This document shows positions 13,975 to 25,320 of a DNA stretch of 64,000 nt, in pieces. The stretch lies in the NCBI RefSeq assembly GCF_036324505.1, contig NC_086360.1, forward strand, positions 19,708,261 through 19,772,260, given 5' to 3'. The notes below the pieces were generated by a model, which was not told the origin of the DNA, did no database searches, and saw only the letters and a list, made by a program, of their open reading frames with translations. The position numbers were made by a program, and so were the translations under genes. This stretch comes from Eleginops maclovinus (Eukaryota > Chordata > Actinopteri > Perciformes > Eleginopidae). The number at the start of each line of letters is the position of its first letter. Position 1 is the stretch's first letter.

Positions 13975-14110
13975 GTGATAGAGAAAAAGTCAGGGGATAT
14001 GGAAAGCCATTAGAATTCAATATCTGGCAACATGAACACTGGAAGGAAGTGCATTTTGTCAATATTGAGATATTTCACTGGATGAGTGAGAACTTTGCCT
14101 ACTGGTGGCA
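13975..14110 (+). repeat. Degenerate interspersed repeat ending in ATTGAGATATTTCA
   Basis: The series AAAGTCAGGGGAT, GCCATTAGAATTCA, TCTGGCAACATGAAC, and CAATATTGAGATATTTCA follows the order of a dispersed repeat frequent in fish introns. It is old and has no coding potential. Confidence 0.4.
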
Positions 14111-14119
14111 TTAGATAAA

Positions 14120-16870
14120 GAGTGGAGAATCCCCATTTTCCTCTGAGTACTATCTGTAGTGCATTGTATATCTACTGGCGCATAATTTGTTGTGACATGT
14201 ATTGTGCACAGGTGGAAAAAGAGAAGGGAATCATCTCTCCATTTTCCCTCCTTATGCCAATGTATCCTTTTCAAATCACACAAATGGGTCAGCCCTTTGT
14301 TCCAGCAGAACGTTTTTACTGCACGAACTGAAAGACATGTAATGTTCTCTGAACGGCGAGGGCAATATAAATCTAAAATGCTTTCTGGATTTGAGTGGAT
14401 ATCGACCTACAATTTAATTTCCATGGTGGGTGAAATTATAGCAAATTTGGTCAGTCTCAGAAAAGACAAACAACGCTATCTTCACAACACAGCGGGACAA
14501 ATAAGGGATTTCTGAATCTGATTCAGTGGTTGAGGCAGATCATCCTGTCAGGATTATATGTTCTCCGAATGAGCAGAATTTAAACACACCTCTGCTGATG
14601 TCTTTTCCCTCAATTATCCATTTCCCCGGGTACCATTTGCTACCATTAGCTACTTCTAGTCATGTTCTTTTACTCAATGACGAAAACACACAGGCCAACA
14701 AAGCGAGTATCCTGCCGTCTGAAGACATGACAGAGACAAGAATACAGAAAGCTGGTAACAGCAGGATTTCAAATGTGAGGTTTTCTCGACGGTACAATGT
14801 GCTGGGGGAAAAAAATCCCTTTTACAGGTAATCATATCAACATTCATATTAAAATAAATAAGAGAGCAACAGAATTTTCCAATTTTTTTGGAAATGAGCT
14901 CATTTTGTTCTTCCAATAAACTCTCCAATCAAATACGTTTCAGAGTGACATATTGAGATAACAGTCTAATTTGGTTTTAATGTTGGTAGATGGGCCAGAT
15001 CATATTGAGATTACTGAGTGCCAGTGTAGAGGGAAGTTAGTCATGAGGTGAAATTATATATCCATGTCATCCAATAATTCATTCTCATCAAAACCATGCC
15101 ATGCATATTAGTTTTTGCGATATGAGCCACATGCTGAAAGATCACTTAGAATCTGAAAAGTCACATCTTCTAAAGTAACGCTAAAGAGTTATTATCCAAA
15201 CATGGTGGTAGTGTGTAGTGTATTATAGGGAATAGCTTTAAGGTGCTTCCACTCACAACCGGTTATGTTCAGCTCAGGAGCATTTGCAGTTTGTTTGGGC
15301 TGCAGTGAAAGCTGTCCATCAAACTCTGGTGCAGACAAAACAGTAATCCCTAAGAAAAAAAAAGGGTCTCAGTCGACTGTTTTCATTTGGACTCTGGTGC
15401 AGTTCATTTTGGGTCTCAAACAAAACATACCAACATGATAAAAAAGAGGAAGATATAGGACTTCAGTATAAACTCTGGGAAGCAAGTTAAAGTCATAGGA
15501 CAATCAACAGTAGTTAAAATGGTCGTATTGCACTTCTGACAAACTGTGCATTTTTGTAGTTCATCAAGTTCTTTGAAAAGTGTGCAATGTAGCAACCTCA
15601 CTGACAAGAGTCTTTCTAATACTAATAATGTTCATAATCACTTATTTATGAGCTTTTTGTGACATCAAAGAACATAAATACTGTATACACATTAGAAGTG
15701 TCACAAGAGTGTGGAGCAAAAGTGCACCCGAATGCTATATGTTATGTGTCCGAAAAGCTTCAATTAACTTGTCAAATGAGAAAAAGGTGTGAAATTGCCG
15801 TGAGTGCTTCAGTACTGCACACATGTTGTTCTCCAAACTAAAACTGAATACACCATTTGTCATTGCCTTTAAAATTATTTCAAACTCTCCCGCCCCTGTA
15901 TTCATAACATCAGAGTGTCTCATAAATGTCATAAATCACAGTTACTTTATAACGTTATAATGTCTTTTCAGACCACATTCAAATATTTAACTGTGCTTCG
16001 TTCCCTGGTGGGGTCACCAGTCAGTGTTCTCTAAAGAAAGCAGAGCGGAGTTTAACTTAAACAAACCTTTGAATGTGATAATGGTAACATATTGTTTAAA
16101 ATCCTCATCCAGTAACAGTTGCTGGTAGGCATGGCTCAAATCCAGCTTTGTGAATGTCCTCAAAAAAGAGAAGATCATGGTTTAGATTTAAATAACTACA
16201 TTGTAACTTTCATGTAAACCAGCTTGTTTAGGGTAAAGCAATGATCGTTGTCAAAGCTTTTTTCTTAAATTCATAAGTCTGTTTGTATCTCATGGGATCT
16301 AATCCCAATGGAACAAAACAATTTGAAACAAGAGAAGACCAGTCAGGGATACTGCATGTTCTGCAGAGTATTGCCACAGATAAATCAGTGGATGAGATTA
16401 TCCCTGGAGCCAGGAGAAGAGGCATTTCATCAATTGGAGATCAGGACTTTGTATTGATCTCATAGCTTATGCATGTTTGACATTACTGAAACATCTCCCT
16501 GTTTTTCTGTGACGCTTGGATCTCAGTCAATCCCCATTTCCATAGAGCGCAGAGGTGTTACCTCGCTGCAGTGGCAGAACGTGTAGGTTTTGTGCTTCTG
16601 AAGTGGCGTGTGGCCTTTTTTCTAGTGTCTTGATTTTGTTGTGTAATAGTTTCTATTGCATAGACAATGTCCATGTATGCCGAGGAATTGTATACACTCC
16701 TAATTTTTTGGTTGACTGTAAAAAAACAACAACAACAATTAAACTTTTTAAATGCAGATTTAATCCTGAATTATGAATGCATAATCTGTACTTTTTGGCA
16801 CTATATGGATCTCTCAATGAAAACAATGACAAGTTTGGTTCCGTTGCAAAGTGACGTGGGTTATATTATC
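14120..16870 (+). other. Intronic DNA, nothing specific recognised
   Basis: Several frames of about 100 codons open here (for example 14192-14515 and 14526-14831), but they overlap one another, start without context and resemble no family that I know. I read them as chance openings in intron sequence. Confidence 0.35.
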
Positions 16871-16879
16871 ATCATGGGA

Positions 16880-17188
16880 GATATTGCAGTTTTCTTCTGT
16901 AACAAAGTGACATCACTGTGTAACACTCACAGTCAAACACATTGCAAGTGATAGGCTATGGGGCGGGACATCTCTAATCGGTTGACCAATCACAACAAAG
17001 CTTGCCAGCTAACCAATCAGAGCAGAATGGGCTCTGGTTTCAGACGGAGGGTGAAAAGAGGTGCCGCAGTACAGGCAGTCAGAGAAAAATAAAGACCTTT
17101 CTGAACATTAATGCATGTAAACATGTCACAGTAGAGGCAAGAAATACAAAATATGAAAAGGAAAATAAGCATGGTAGGGCCACGTTAA
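16880..17188 (-). mobile_element. TTAA-flanked MITE, copy A, one end truncated
   Basis: It matches the reverse complement of the element at 41259-41697 over most of its length. Shared landmarks include GTGACATCACT, GGGACATCTCTAA (GCGAGACATCTCTAA in the other copy), CCAGCTAACCAATCAGAGCAGA and CAGAGAAAAATAAAG. The right end reads AAGCATGGTAGGGCCACG followed by TTAA at 17185-17188. The left end cannot be matched beyond about 16880 and is probably lost. TTAA targets are typical of piggyBac-like elements; no coding sequence remains. Confidence 0.7.
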
Positions 17189-17570
17189 AGTAGCTTAACA
17201 AAGAAAGAAAAAAAGATTTTTTGGAATCAATGATAGAAGCTGTTTTCCCCCTGCAGAACTATTAATGGCCCACATTGGATTTGGTAGCAATGTTTTTCCA
17301 GCATTTGATACAGCAATACAGCAGCATTCATTGTAAGATATCTGTTTTTGCTCTAACTTTACATTTCTGTGCCAGGACACGCTTGAAAGGGCCTTCATGC
17401 ATTCAAATGTCTCAAGTGAACAGAAAACGAGGCTGTTGATGTGAATCGTTATGAGCAGCAACATTTAGTTCAATCTGAATCATGTCAACCATCAACCATC
17501 GATTGAAAGTGAGGCACATTCGCACATACTGCTGGAGTCATGCAAGGCTTGACATCTCTCTTACACTCTC

Positions 17571-18420
<850 letters not shown>

Positions 18421-19440
18421 GCGGACCTCAGCCGACCCTCTCAACATGGCGGAGAGGCGGCAGGACACTGGGCTTCACTAAGATCAATGAACTTCTCACC
18501 CTGTTATGCAAAGTGAGTCGCGCCGCTCTGTGAAGGAATCTCATTTGACTGCTAGTGCCGGTAATGACGACATTTCAGGCTCTCATAGCTCCGGGTGGAA
18601 CAAAAATCCACCAGTGAATCCGGAGCTTTGCTTTGCAGCTCAGATATTTATTCAAGTCAGTGTCATTCTAGGTAATGTGAACTCAACATACCTTTCCCTT
18701 CTTGCTTTTTATGCAATACAAGCAAGAATGCAAAAACAATGTGTGGATTTTCCTACCTTTTGTAGCTAAGGCGCACTCACTTTGGGTACAAATACTATCT
18801 GACGCAGTGTTATCTGTATATGGCTCAGTAACAGAAAGGAGTTTTCAAATAGGTGGGAAAAAAAAGTGGATAACTTGATTTTGAGACGACTGTGTCCGAA
18901 ATAATCGCCCTTGTTCAGTCAGCCACGATACTGTGTGGTATTGTTTTCGCCTTGTGAGTTTGGTTGTTTGTCATCATGGCAAAATATGGTCAAGTAGACA
19001 CCTACTGTGGTGAGAACTACCACAGAGGCAGTTTTGAGTCATTTTTCAGTTGTTATTACTATATTTCTGTCTGTTGGTCTGTGTTGAGTGCAATGTTCCC
19101 CTTTTTTGTGACTGATTGCAATCAGCCATGTGGAAAAGTGTAAATGTTGCAATGCTAAGAACACAGTTGGCGCAAAACTGGAGGGGAGAAAGCTACAGGT
19201 CCTGACTAAAGAAGTGAAGACCCTTTCCTCAAAACTTCAGGCAAGGAATTTAAACGTGACAGAGAAAAAAACTTTTTGGGGGATTAAATATCCCAGTCTT
19301 TCAAACACACACATTTGGACTTTGAGTAATGAATATAATATTGAGAAAATTGCTTTTCAAATCAAACCATCAAGCTATATTATGGATCACTTCATAAAGG
19401 TAAAGTTACTTATTCAAAGAAGATGTCATATTTGAAGTGG
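18421..19440 (+). other. Intronic stretch with locally higher CpG and two short coding-like frames, unidentified
   Basis: From about 18430 to 18620 CpGs are more frequent than in the flanks (AACATGGCGGAGAGGCGG, GAGTCGCGCCGCTCTG). Frames at 18506-18769 and 19130-19435 start with plausible composition (the second with CKCCNAK, then a Lys/Leu-rich run) but then lose it. This could be a decayed retrotransposon or retrocopy. I cannot name a family, and no poly(A) tail or target duplication is visible. Confidence 0.2.
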
Positions 19441-20320
19441 AGAAAAGTGTGGGGGTGTTGATTTGCATTTTGCTTGTTTTTGTTACTAGACTGTTGTTGC
19501 AATGATGCTACTTTGCATAAAAAAAGTGCCAAAAGCAATCCGTTTGTAAATAATAATTGTAATAGTGAGCAGTAAATTAATATTTCTGACACATTAATCA
19601 CATTCATTTTCCATCCTCACTGACAGATGCAGTGTTACAACACTGTCATTTTTGCATCTACGTTGTAACACATATTTTGAGAGTCCTTCATCATATTTAC
19701 ATTTTACGCTCAGTCATTGCTTAACTGTTTCATATAAGCCTAACATGTTGTTATATCTACTGTGTTACCAAACAGCTGCCTACCCACTCATCTCCAAAAT
19801 ACAAACAAAGCTGCATGTGTTTCCTATTACAGTTCTCCCTCACACTATAGTTGAAATCAATCCAATGCATTTTCATCTACAGTTGCAACAAATGTGTGGT
19901 TAAAGATATATGCATTGTGGAGAATTACACTTTTAATAGTTAAGTTTATCAAGATATTTACATTAAACACTATTAACATAGAAAATATGTTGAAAACCAT
20001 ATAGAGGCAGCAGTAACTAATATCCTGTACAGCCATATACATAACACACAAAAGCCAACCAAGGAGCTGTATCCACATTGTGGGTGCTTTGTTCTCTCTT
20101 TTCTCACTGAACGTTGACATGCAACTGCTTAAGAGTGGCAACATTACTGAACTGTACCTCGTTTAGGAAAAACATGTCACTCGAAATAGGGTATAGCAAA
20201 AAAAAGGATCCAATTGTATTCCATGTTGCTGTACAAACACATGAGTGATATTAAAGACTACATACACACCACCCACACCAAGCCAGGTGCATTGATGACT
20301 CAAAATTGCTTCAACAGTAG

Positions 20321-20379
<59 letters not shown>

Positions 20380-20380
20380 T
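20321..20380 (+). repeat. (GT)n to (GCGT)n compound microsatellite
   Basis: A short GT run (20321-20332) passes into about twelve GCGT units ending at 20380. The tetranucleotide contains one CpG per unit, which makes this the densest CpG point of the intron. Confidence 0.97.
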
Positions 20381-21171
20381 CTGTTCTTCTGCCTTCCACT
20401 TAATGCACACTTGGATTGGCTCCAGCTATTGGACATGAATGAGATGTACATGCAGAACAAACAAAACAGATGTTTACTGCCATTGTGGTTAGGTAGTTCT
20501 GTCCAAGTAACATGTATTTGTACACATATGACATGGACTAGATGCATCTGAATACAACCCTGATTATGTATTAATCAAAATTGGCTTAATAGAAATGGAA
20601 AATGCCAGTGTGAACATAATTCGAAGATAAAGCATTCCGTGAAATGGAAGCCAAATGTCTGCAACGTCTAACAAGGCTAGGATGAAAACAGCCCTCAACT
20701 AACTGTGTTCACACCTCCTGTTGTCCACACACTTTCATCACACAGCTCGGTCATGAAAGTGAAGTCACACACTTGCAGGCGGTGGTATTCTTTTTAAAAA
20801 AAAAGAAAACACAAGCTGGATGGCCATCAAACACTGTTGGTGGTGTCTGCTTCTCGCAGGCAAGTGAGAGTTCATGTCCTTGTCGACACAATGCCTAATT
20901 CTTGTTGTTCTGTGCAAAAGCGGCCTTATCTAAGGATATAGCTCAAACTCCCAATGCTTATATCCTCCTGCTGACAGGAAACAAAAAAAAGAGGCAACAA
21001 CATTGAATACATTGAGAGAAACACCTGGTTTTCTACAGTTTGTTTGAAAAAGGCTCATAACTAGGAAACAGCCCATTGGTTAATTTTCTATACTCACACT
21101 GGGCTGGCCAGATCACATCTCTGACTTGCCCACGCCCCTCCCCCCTTTGCCCACTCTGTTTCTTGTGTAAG
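20381..21171 (+). other. Intronic DNA, nothing specific recognised
   Basis: No repeat ends or coding-like frame are seen. The last 50 bases (21121-21171) are pyrimidine-rich and lead into the short ORF described next. Confidence 0.35.
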
Positions 21172-21393
21172 ATGCCGAGGCACAGAGCCAAAAATCTGTG
21201 GATGGATAAGGCCATCAAAAGGGATAAACCAAAGCACAAGGGCGGTCTGGAAAAGCTGCAGGCCAAGAAAGTGACGCAGATGCTGCGAAATGTGCAAAAA
21301 AAAAAACTAACAAGTTCAAAATCCACAGTGCCTGACTTTGAGAAGCAACAGGTTGATCTTCAAAGAGTAGAGATTGGTGACCGTGCCCACTGA
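21172..21393 (+). CDS. Unidentified lysine-rich 73-residue ORF, possible retrocopy or unrecognised exon
   Basis: From the ATG at 21172 the frame encodes a basic peptide starting MPRHRAKNLWMDKAIKRD and continuing with repeated Lys clusters, ending in a more acidic part (FEKQQVDLQRVEIGDRAH) and TGA. Codon use (CTG, AAG, GCC, GTG, CAG) is coding-like and unlike the intron around it. The ATG follows a pyrimidine-rich stretch, CCCCTCCCCCCTTTGCCC, then TTTCTTGTGTAAG. A run of eleven A residues lies inside the frame at about 21296-21306. I do not recognise the protein; nuclear or nucleolar localisation would fit the basic clusters, but that is inference. It may be a decayed processed copy of a host gene. 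No TATA, poly(A) tail or target duplication is obvious. Confidence 0.3.
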   Translation: MPRHRAKNLWMDKAIKRDKPKHKGGLEKLQAKKVTQMLRNVQKKKLTSSKSTVPDFEKQQVDLQRVEIGDRAH

Positions 21394-21502
21394 CAGGCAG
21401 AGGAGCAGGCTTGTGATTAAGAACTATTGAATTAATGATAATTCTATACCGTAAAAATATAGAAAATACTATATAAAAAAACTTGTATTCAGTCAAATTA
21501 AA

Positions 21503-21830
21503 ATATATTTAAATCAAATCGAATCAATTAAATTGTATTTATGTAGCCCAAAATAAAAAATACACAATTGTCTGAGAGGGCTGTACAGCCTGTATAACAT
21601 ACCAAGCCTTATGTCCTTAGACCCTCCCAGAGTAAAAATACTACCAAAAGAAACCTGACAATAATAATGGGGAAAATAAAGAAGAAACCTCGGGGAGAGC
21701 AAATGAGGGCAGATACCTCTCCTTGGATAATCAGATGTGAAATAAATGTCAGGTGCAAGAATATAAAACATGAAATTAAAACTTACACAATCAAAGTGTA
21801 GAAAGTAATAATCTGTTGCCAAAAAAACAA
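21503..21830 (+). repeat. Teleost interspersed repeat starting AATCAATTAAATTGTATTTATGTAG
   Basis: The ordered landmarks TTGTATTTATGTAGC, GAGGGCTGTACAGCCTGT, CTTAGACCCTCCCAGAG, GGGGAAAATAAAGAAGAAACCTC and ATCAGATGTGAAATAAATGTCA match a high-copy fish repeat that I recognise by its order of motifs. It is diverged and has no coding capacity. Its class (SINE or LINE tail) is not clear to me. Confidence 0.65.
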
Positions 21831-24800
21831 TTTTAAATGAAGTTACAGTAAAAGCTTTTCTTTAGTGTTTGTACTTGAGTATGTAGATGGTGTGTTCCAT
21901 GGCCACCATATGATTAGGGAGTCAGTCAGAGATAAAGAGCACACTGGTCCACTTGTCCAGAGCTTTGTAGTGGATTGGGGGAATAGTACAGTCTCGCATA
22001 TTAAGGAGGATGGAAAAAGATGTTGTTCTTGAGGATTGTGACCGACTGCAAGTCGGTCAGGGCCGGAAAATGCCAGGGGCAATTTTTTTGCGCAAGTCCA
22101 AACCTGCTTTTTGGATTGTGTAAGTGGTGACTAGAGGAAAGATAAGTCAGTTCACATCTTTTGAAGGCTACTATTCACCTTTGCTGATTAAAATGTAGCT
22201 AAGAGAGCGCCAAGACCACAGGGCTAATTAGTCTTTCTTCAGTGATTGATATCAAGGATGTAAAGACACGCTGAATGAGTAAAGCCTGTGATGAGTCATG
22301 ATGCAGGATTAAGCAATAAAGTCTGAGGAATAGTTTTTGGAGTACAAAGATGTCAGATATGTTGGCAGAAAATGTTTTGATATCTTCTTTTTTCTTGATG
22401 ACGGACACAGCTTATGATGGATATGGAGAGAATGATAGCATGTGTATGAATTATAAATGATACACCTTTCTGCAATGTTCATAGTTTGATTTAAGTCAAA
22501 TGAAGACAACAGGGATGCTGGCGTTCTCAGATTTACAATGACTGGCTTACGTGATTGGTATTTAAAAAATGACACCGAGGATGTGTCATGTTGAGAGCTT
22601 TATTTGTGACACTGCTGCCATCACTCACAAAAATACATTTCTTATTCAAAGCAGCACATGTTCCCAACAGCAGGAAATCAATTGAATTGTGGGTGACCTA
22701 TGACCCCATGATTCACCTTAGTGCCACTTAACCTTTGTCTTGAACAAAGAAAATCTTAATCTGTTTACTGTTTTCCACAGAGCACAGTATTGACTATGAG
22801 AGAAATGGTTAACAGGGGAAACTATTGGACCTCGTCGAAGATCTGCTCTCTCAGTATTTGATTACATATTGGCTTAAAAAGGAGGATGCATCTCATCATT
22901 GATGAAACATCCTGAAGCGATGTAAATGATCTGTTCTCTCATATAGTTGCGAATCGCTTCACTGATCCAGACCCAGGGAAATTATTTCCTCTCTCTGTCG
23001 AAAATCAGCATTTCAGATAACACTTATTCAAAGAAGAAAATCATAACAATCTTACTTGCAATTTTGTTTCACTTGCACTATTTTACCTCCCTATTTTGTA
23101 TGTTGCATTGTTGGTGTAGCCTGGGACATAATATTTTCATTTCCAACATCTATTAGTGTTGCGCTCGACAATAAAGCCTAAAAATCTATATAACCCATAC
23201 AGTAGCTTTGAGAAATTCTGTATTTTTTCTACAGCATAGATGAACAATAGTTAAGCCTATACTTAATGAAGATGACCAACAGAAAAAGGTGGGATATGTG
23301 TTTTCTGTAACATAGTATGAGGGTACAAGAAACCTATAGGAGCCATTTTCCTATTCTAAAGGTGAGCAAAGGATATGCTACTGGGTTTGTTGTTATTGTA
23401 CTGGTAGTCCTCTTGAGGCAATTGCATCTCCTTCACTTGTCATTGTTCTAGGTCTATATTTAGTAACACCAGCACTGGCTCTGGATGGAGCCCATTACAG
23501 GCTTACATTACTATCCCACCTGTATGGGATTAGTGTCAGTGGTAACCATTCATCTTTGTCCATTCTCCCCTTTCTAATGTGGAAATGAGGTGTGTAGGGG
23601 TCACAACATCACTGAAGTTTGCTGCTGTTTCTTTCAACTGGGCAATGACGAAGGTATCGCTTGTAGTGAGTAACCCACAGATAACAAGAATGGTGATTGG
23701 ACAGCTCTGCCAAGACCAATGGTGCATAAACATTCTCCTCTGATGGTCTCATTTCATTTCATTCTTCCAGTTATTTTTCATAAACTTGGAGTCATAATGT
23801 TTTCCACAGCAGCACGCTGCAAGGAAGATGTTGTATTTTTATTATTGGAGAGTTTAAACATTACATTGATACTTCTTTTTCGGAATATTATGAAACCACA
23901 TTAAGCACAAATGCCTTGTTTGAGAGTTACAACAAAAGACAAACATTTTGCGTATCCAAACCAGTGCCAGATTTGTTCCATAATTTCATAGGTCCTTCCT
24001 CCGGCCCATGCTAAACCCCTTTAAAAGATTTTGAAAATCTGACTTGTTGTTTTTTTTGTGATCCTGATGACAAAAACGACCCAAAATGTCACTTTACTGT
24101 TGCCTCTTTTTAAAAAACGATACTACCGACTGTATGCTGATTGTTCAGCACCCAACAAGTCTCCTCAAGTAGTAGCCATTCTGTCAACTTTCTACCATAC
24201 TGCACGTTCACGTTTCAGACAACCTTATTTGTGTTTATTATTCAGCTTTGGATCCTGGAGGGAGTGTGGCTTTAAGACATAAATATGCCAGCACTTGTAC
24301 AGTGTAACATCTGGCTGCAAAGTCTCAGACCACTTCCTGCAGTAATTGGATTTCAAACTGTTCTTAATATGTCTTAAGTGTTTTTGCACTGTTTTTTTCA
24401 GTGTTAATCCCCATCCAGATATAATTTGATTGCTCAAGATGCATGAAAACATTAACTGAACGGGGGGAATTGCTGTATAGTCGATATGTTAGTTTCACAG
24501 TCAACACTGTGTAGTGGAGATGACAGAATAATTAAGGGACTGCGCAGTCTGCCTCAGTGATAGTGCTGCAGGAAAGGTCAACAGCCATCAAAATCAATAG
24601 ATTTCTTTCTGTTTGCTTCGTGTAAATATTCATTTCAATCCAGCCTCTTTTTTTGAGAACAATGAGTTGGTCAGAGGATAAACCACAAAAACAAACAGAT
24701 TGAACAATGGGGTCCCTTCTCTGCAGAAACAGTACATTATCAGGTCAAATATTCATCTTTAATTCATTGCATCTTTATCTGATTCGCAGTCGCTTTCATT

Positions 24801-25015
24801 TCCTGGTGCATGATATTTGAGATTAACACCCACATGTCTCCCATCTGCAGCTACACAATTAGTTTGTGTGCTTATCGTCTGTTATAAAATTTCCAAAATT
24901 CACTTATTTGAACAATTTAAAGACACAAAAAAGGTTTTCATCACATCATTCCTTCATTTTTCAAAGCTAATTAAACTCTCCAATGTCGCATTTTCTCCTC
25001 TTTCTAACCCCTTTA
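21831..25015 (+). other. Intronic DNA, nothing specific recognised
   Basis: It is AT-rich throughout, with no arrays and no protein-like frame. Confidence 0.35.
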
Positions 25016-25320
25016 CTGGGGACCAAAGGCATGTGATAAGCATTTCAAAAACCCTTGTGGCATGGATATATACTAAACATCCCCTTGCCCCATCAAATGA
25101 GATCTGTGCCCTTATTTGCACCAAGGTCCTGAAGCTCCATTTCCCTCACAATGAGGGGAAACGGCCACAAGGCTGGCCCTTCTCGTCCATGGGCAAGAGA
25201 GGTTCAATTACTTCAGTTGTCATGGAGCAATAAATGACAAATTAAGTGGCTGGCACCGAACACTGCTTGAAGGGGGCTGTATCAGAATACTAATGTCAGC
25301 TGTGTTTGACAGTGGGTAAA
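25016..25320 (+). promoter_or_regulatory. Possible conserved non-coding element
   Basis: This stretch has high sequence complexity, few homopolymers and balanced composition (for example around CCCTCACAATGAGGGGAAAC and CATGGAGCAATAAATGACA), in contrast to its surroundings. Introns of synaptic adhesion genes often contain enhancers, so it is a candidate. There is no direct evidence of conservation from a single sequence. Confidence 0.2.

Noticed and set aside
14192..14831. Two ORFs of 107 and 101 codons
   Set aside because: They overlap other short frames on both strands, begin without context and look like chance openings in the intron.
24817..25233. 138-codon + strand ORF
   Set aside because: It lacks an ATG start, has no coding-like codon use and matches no known domain; it overlaps a stretch better read as possible non-coding regulatory DNA.
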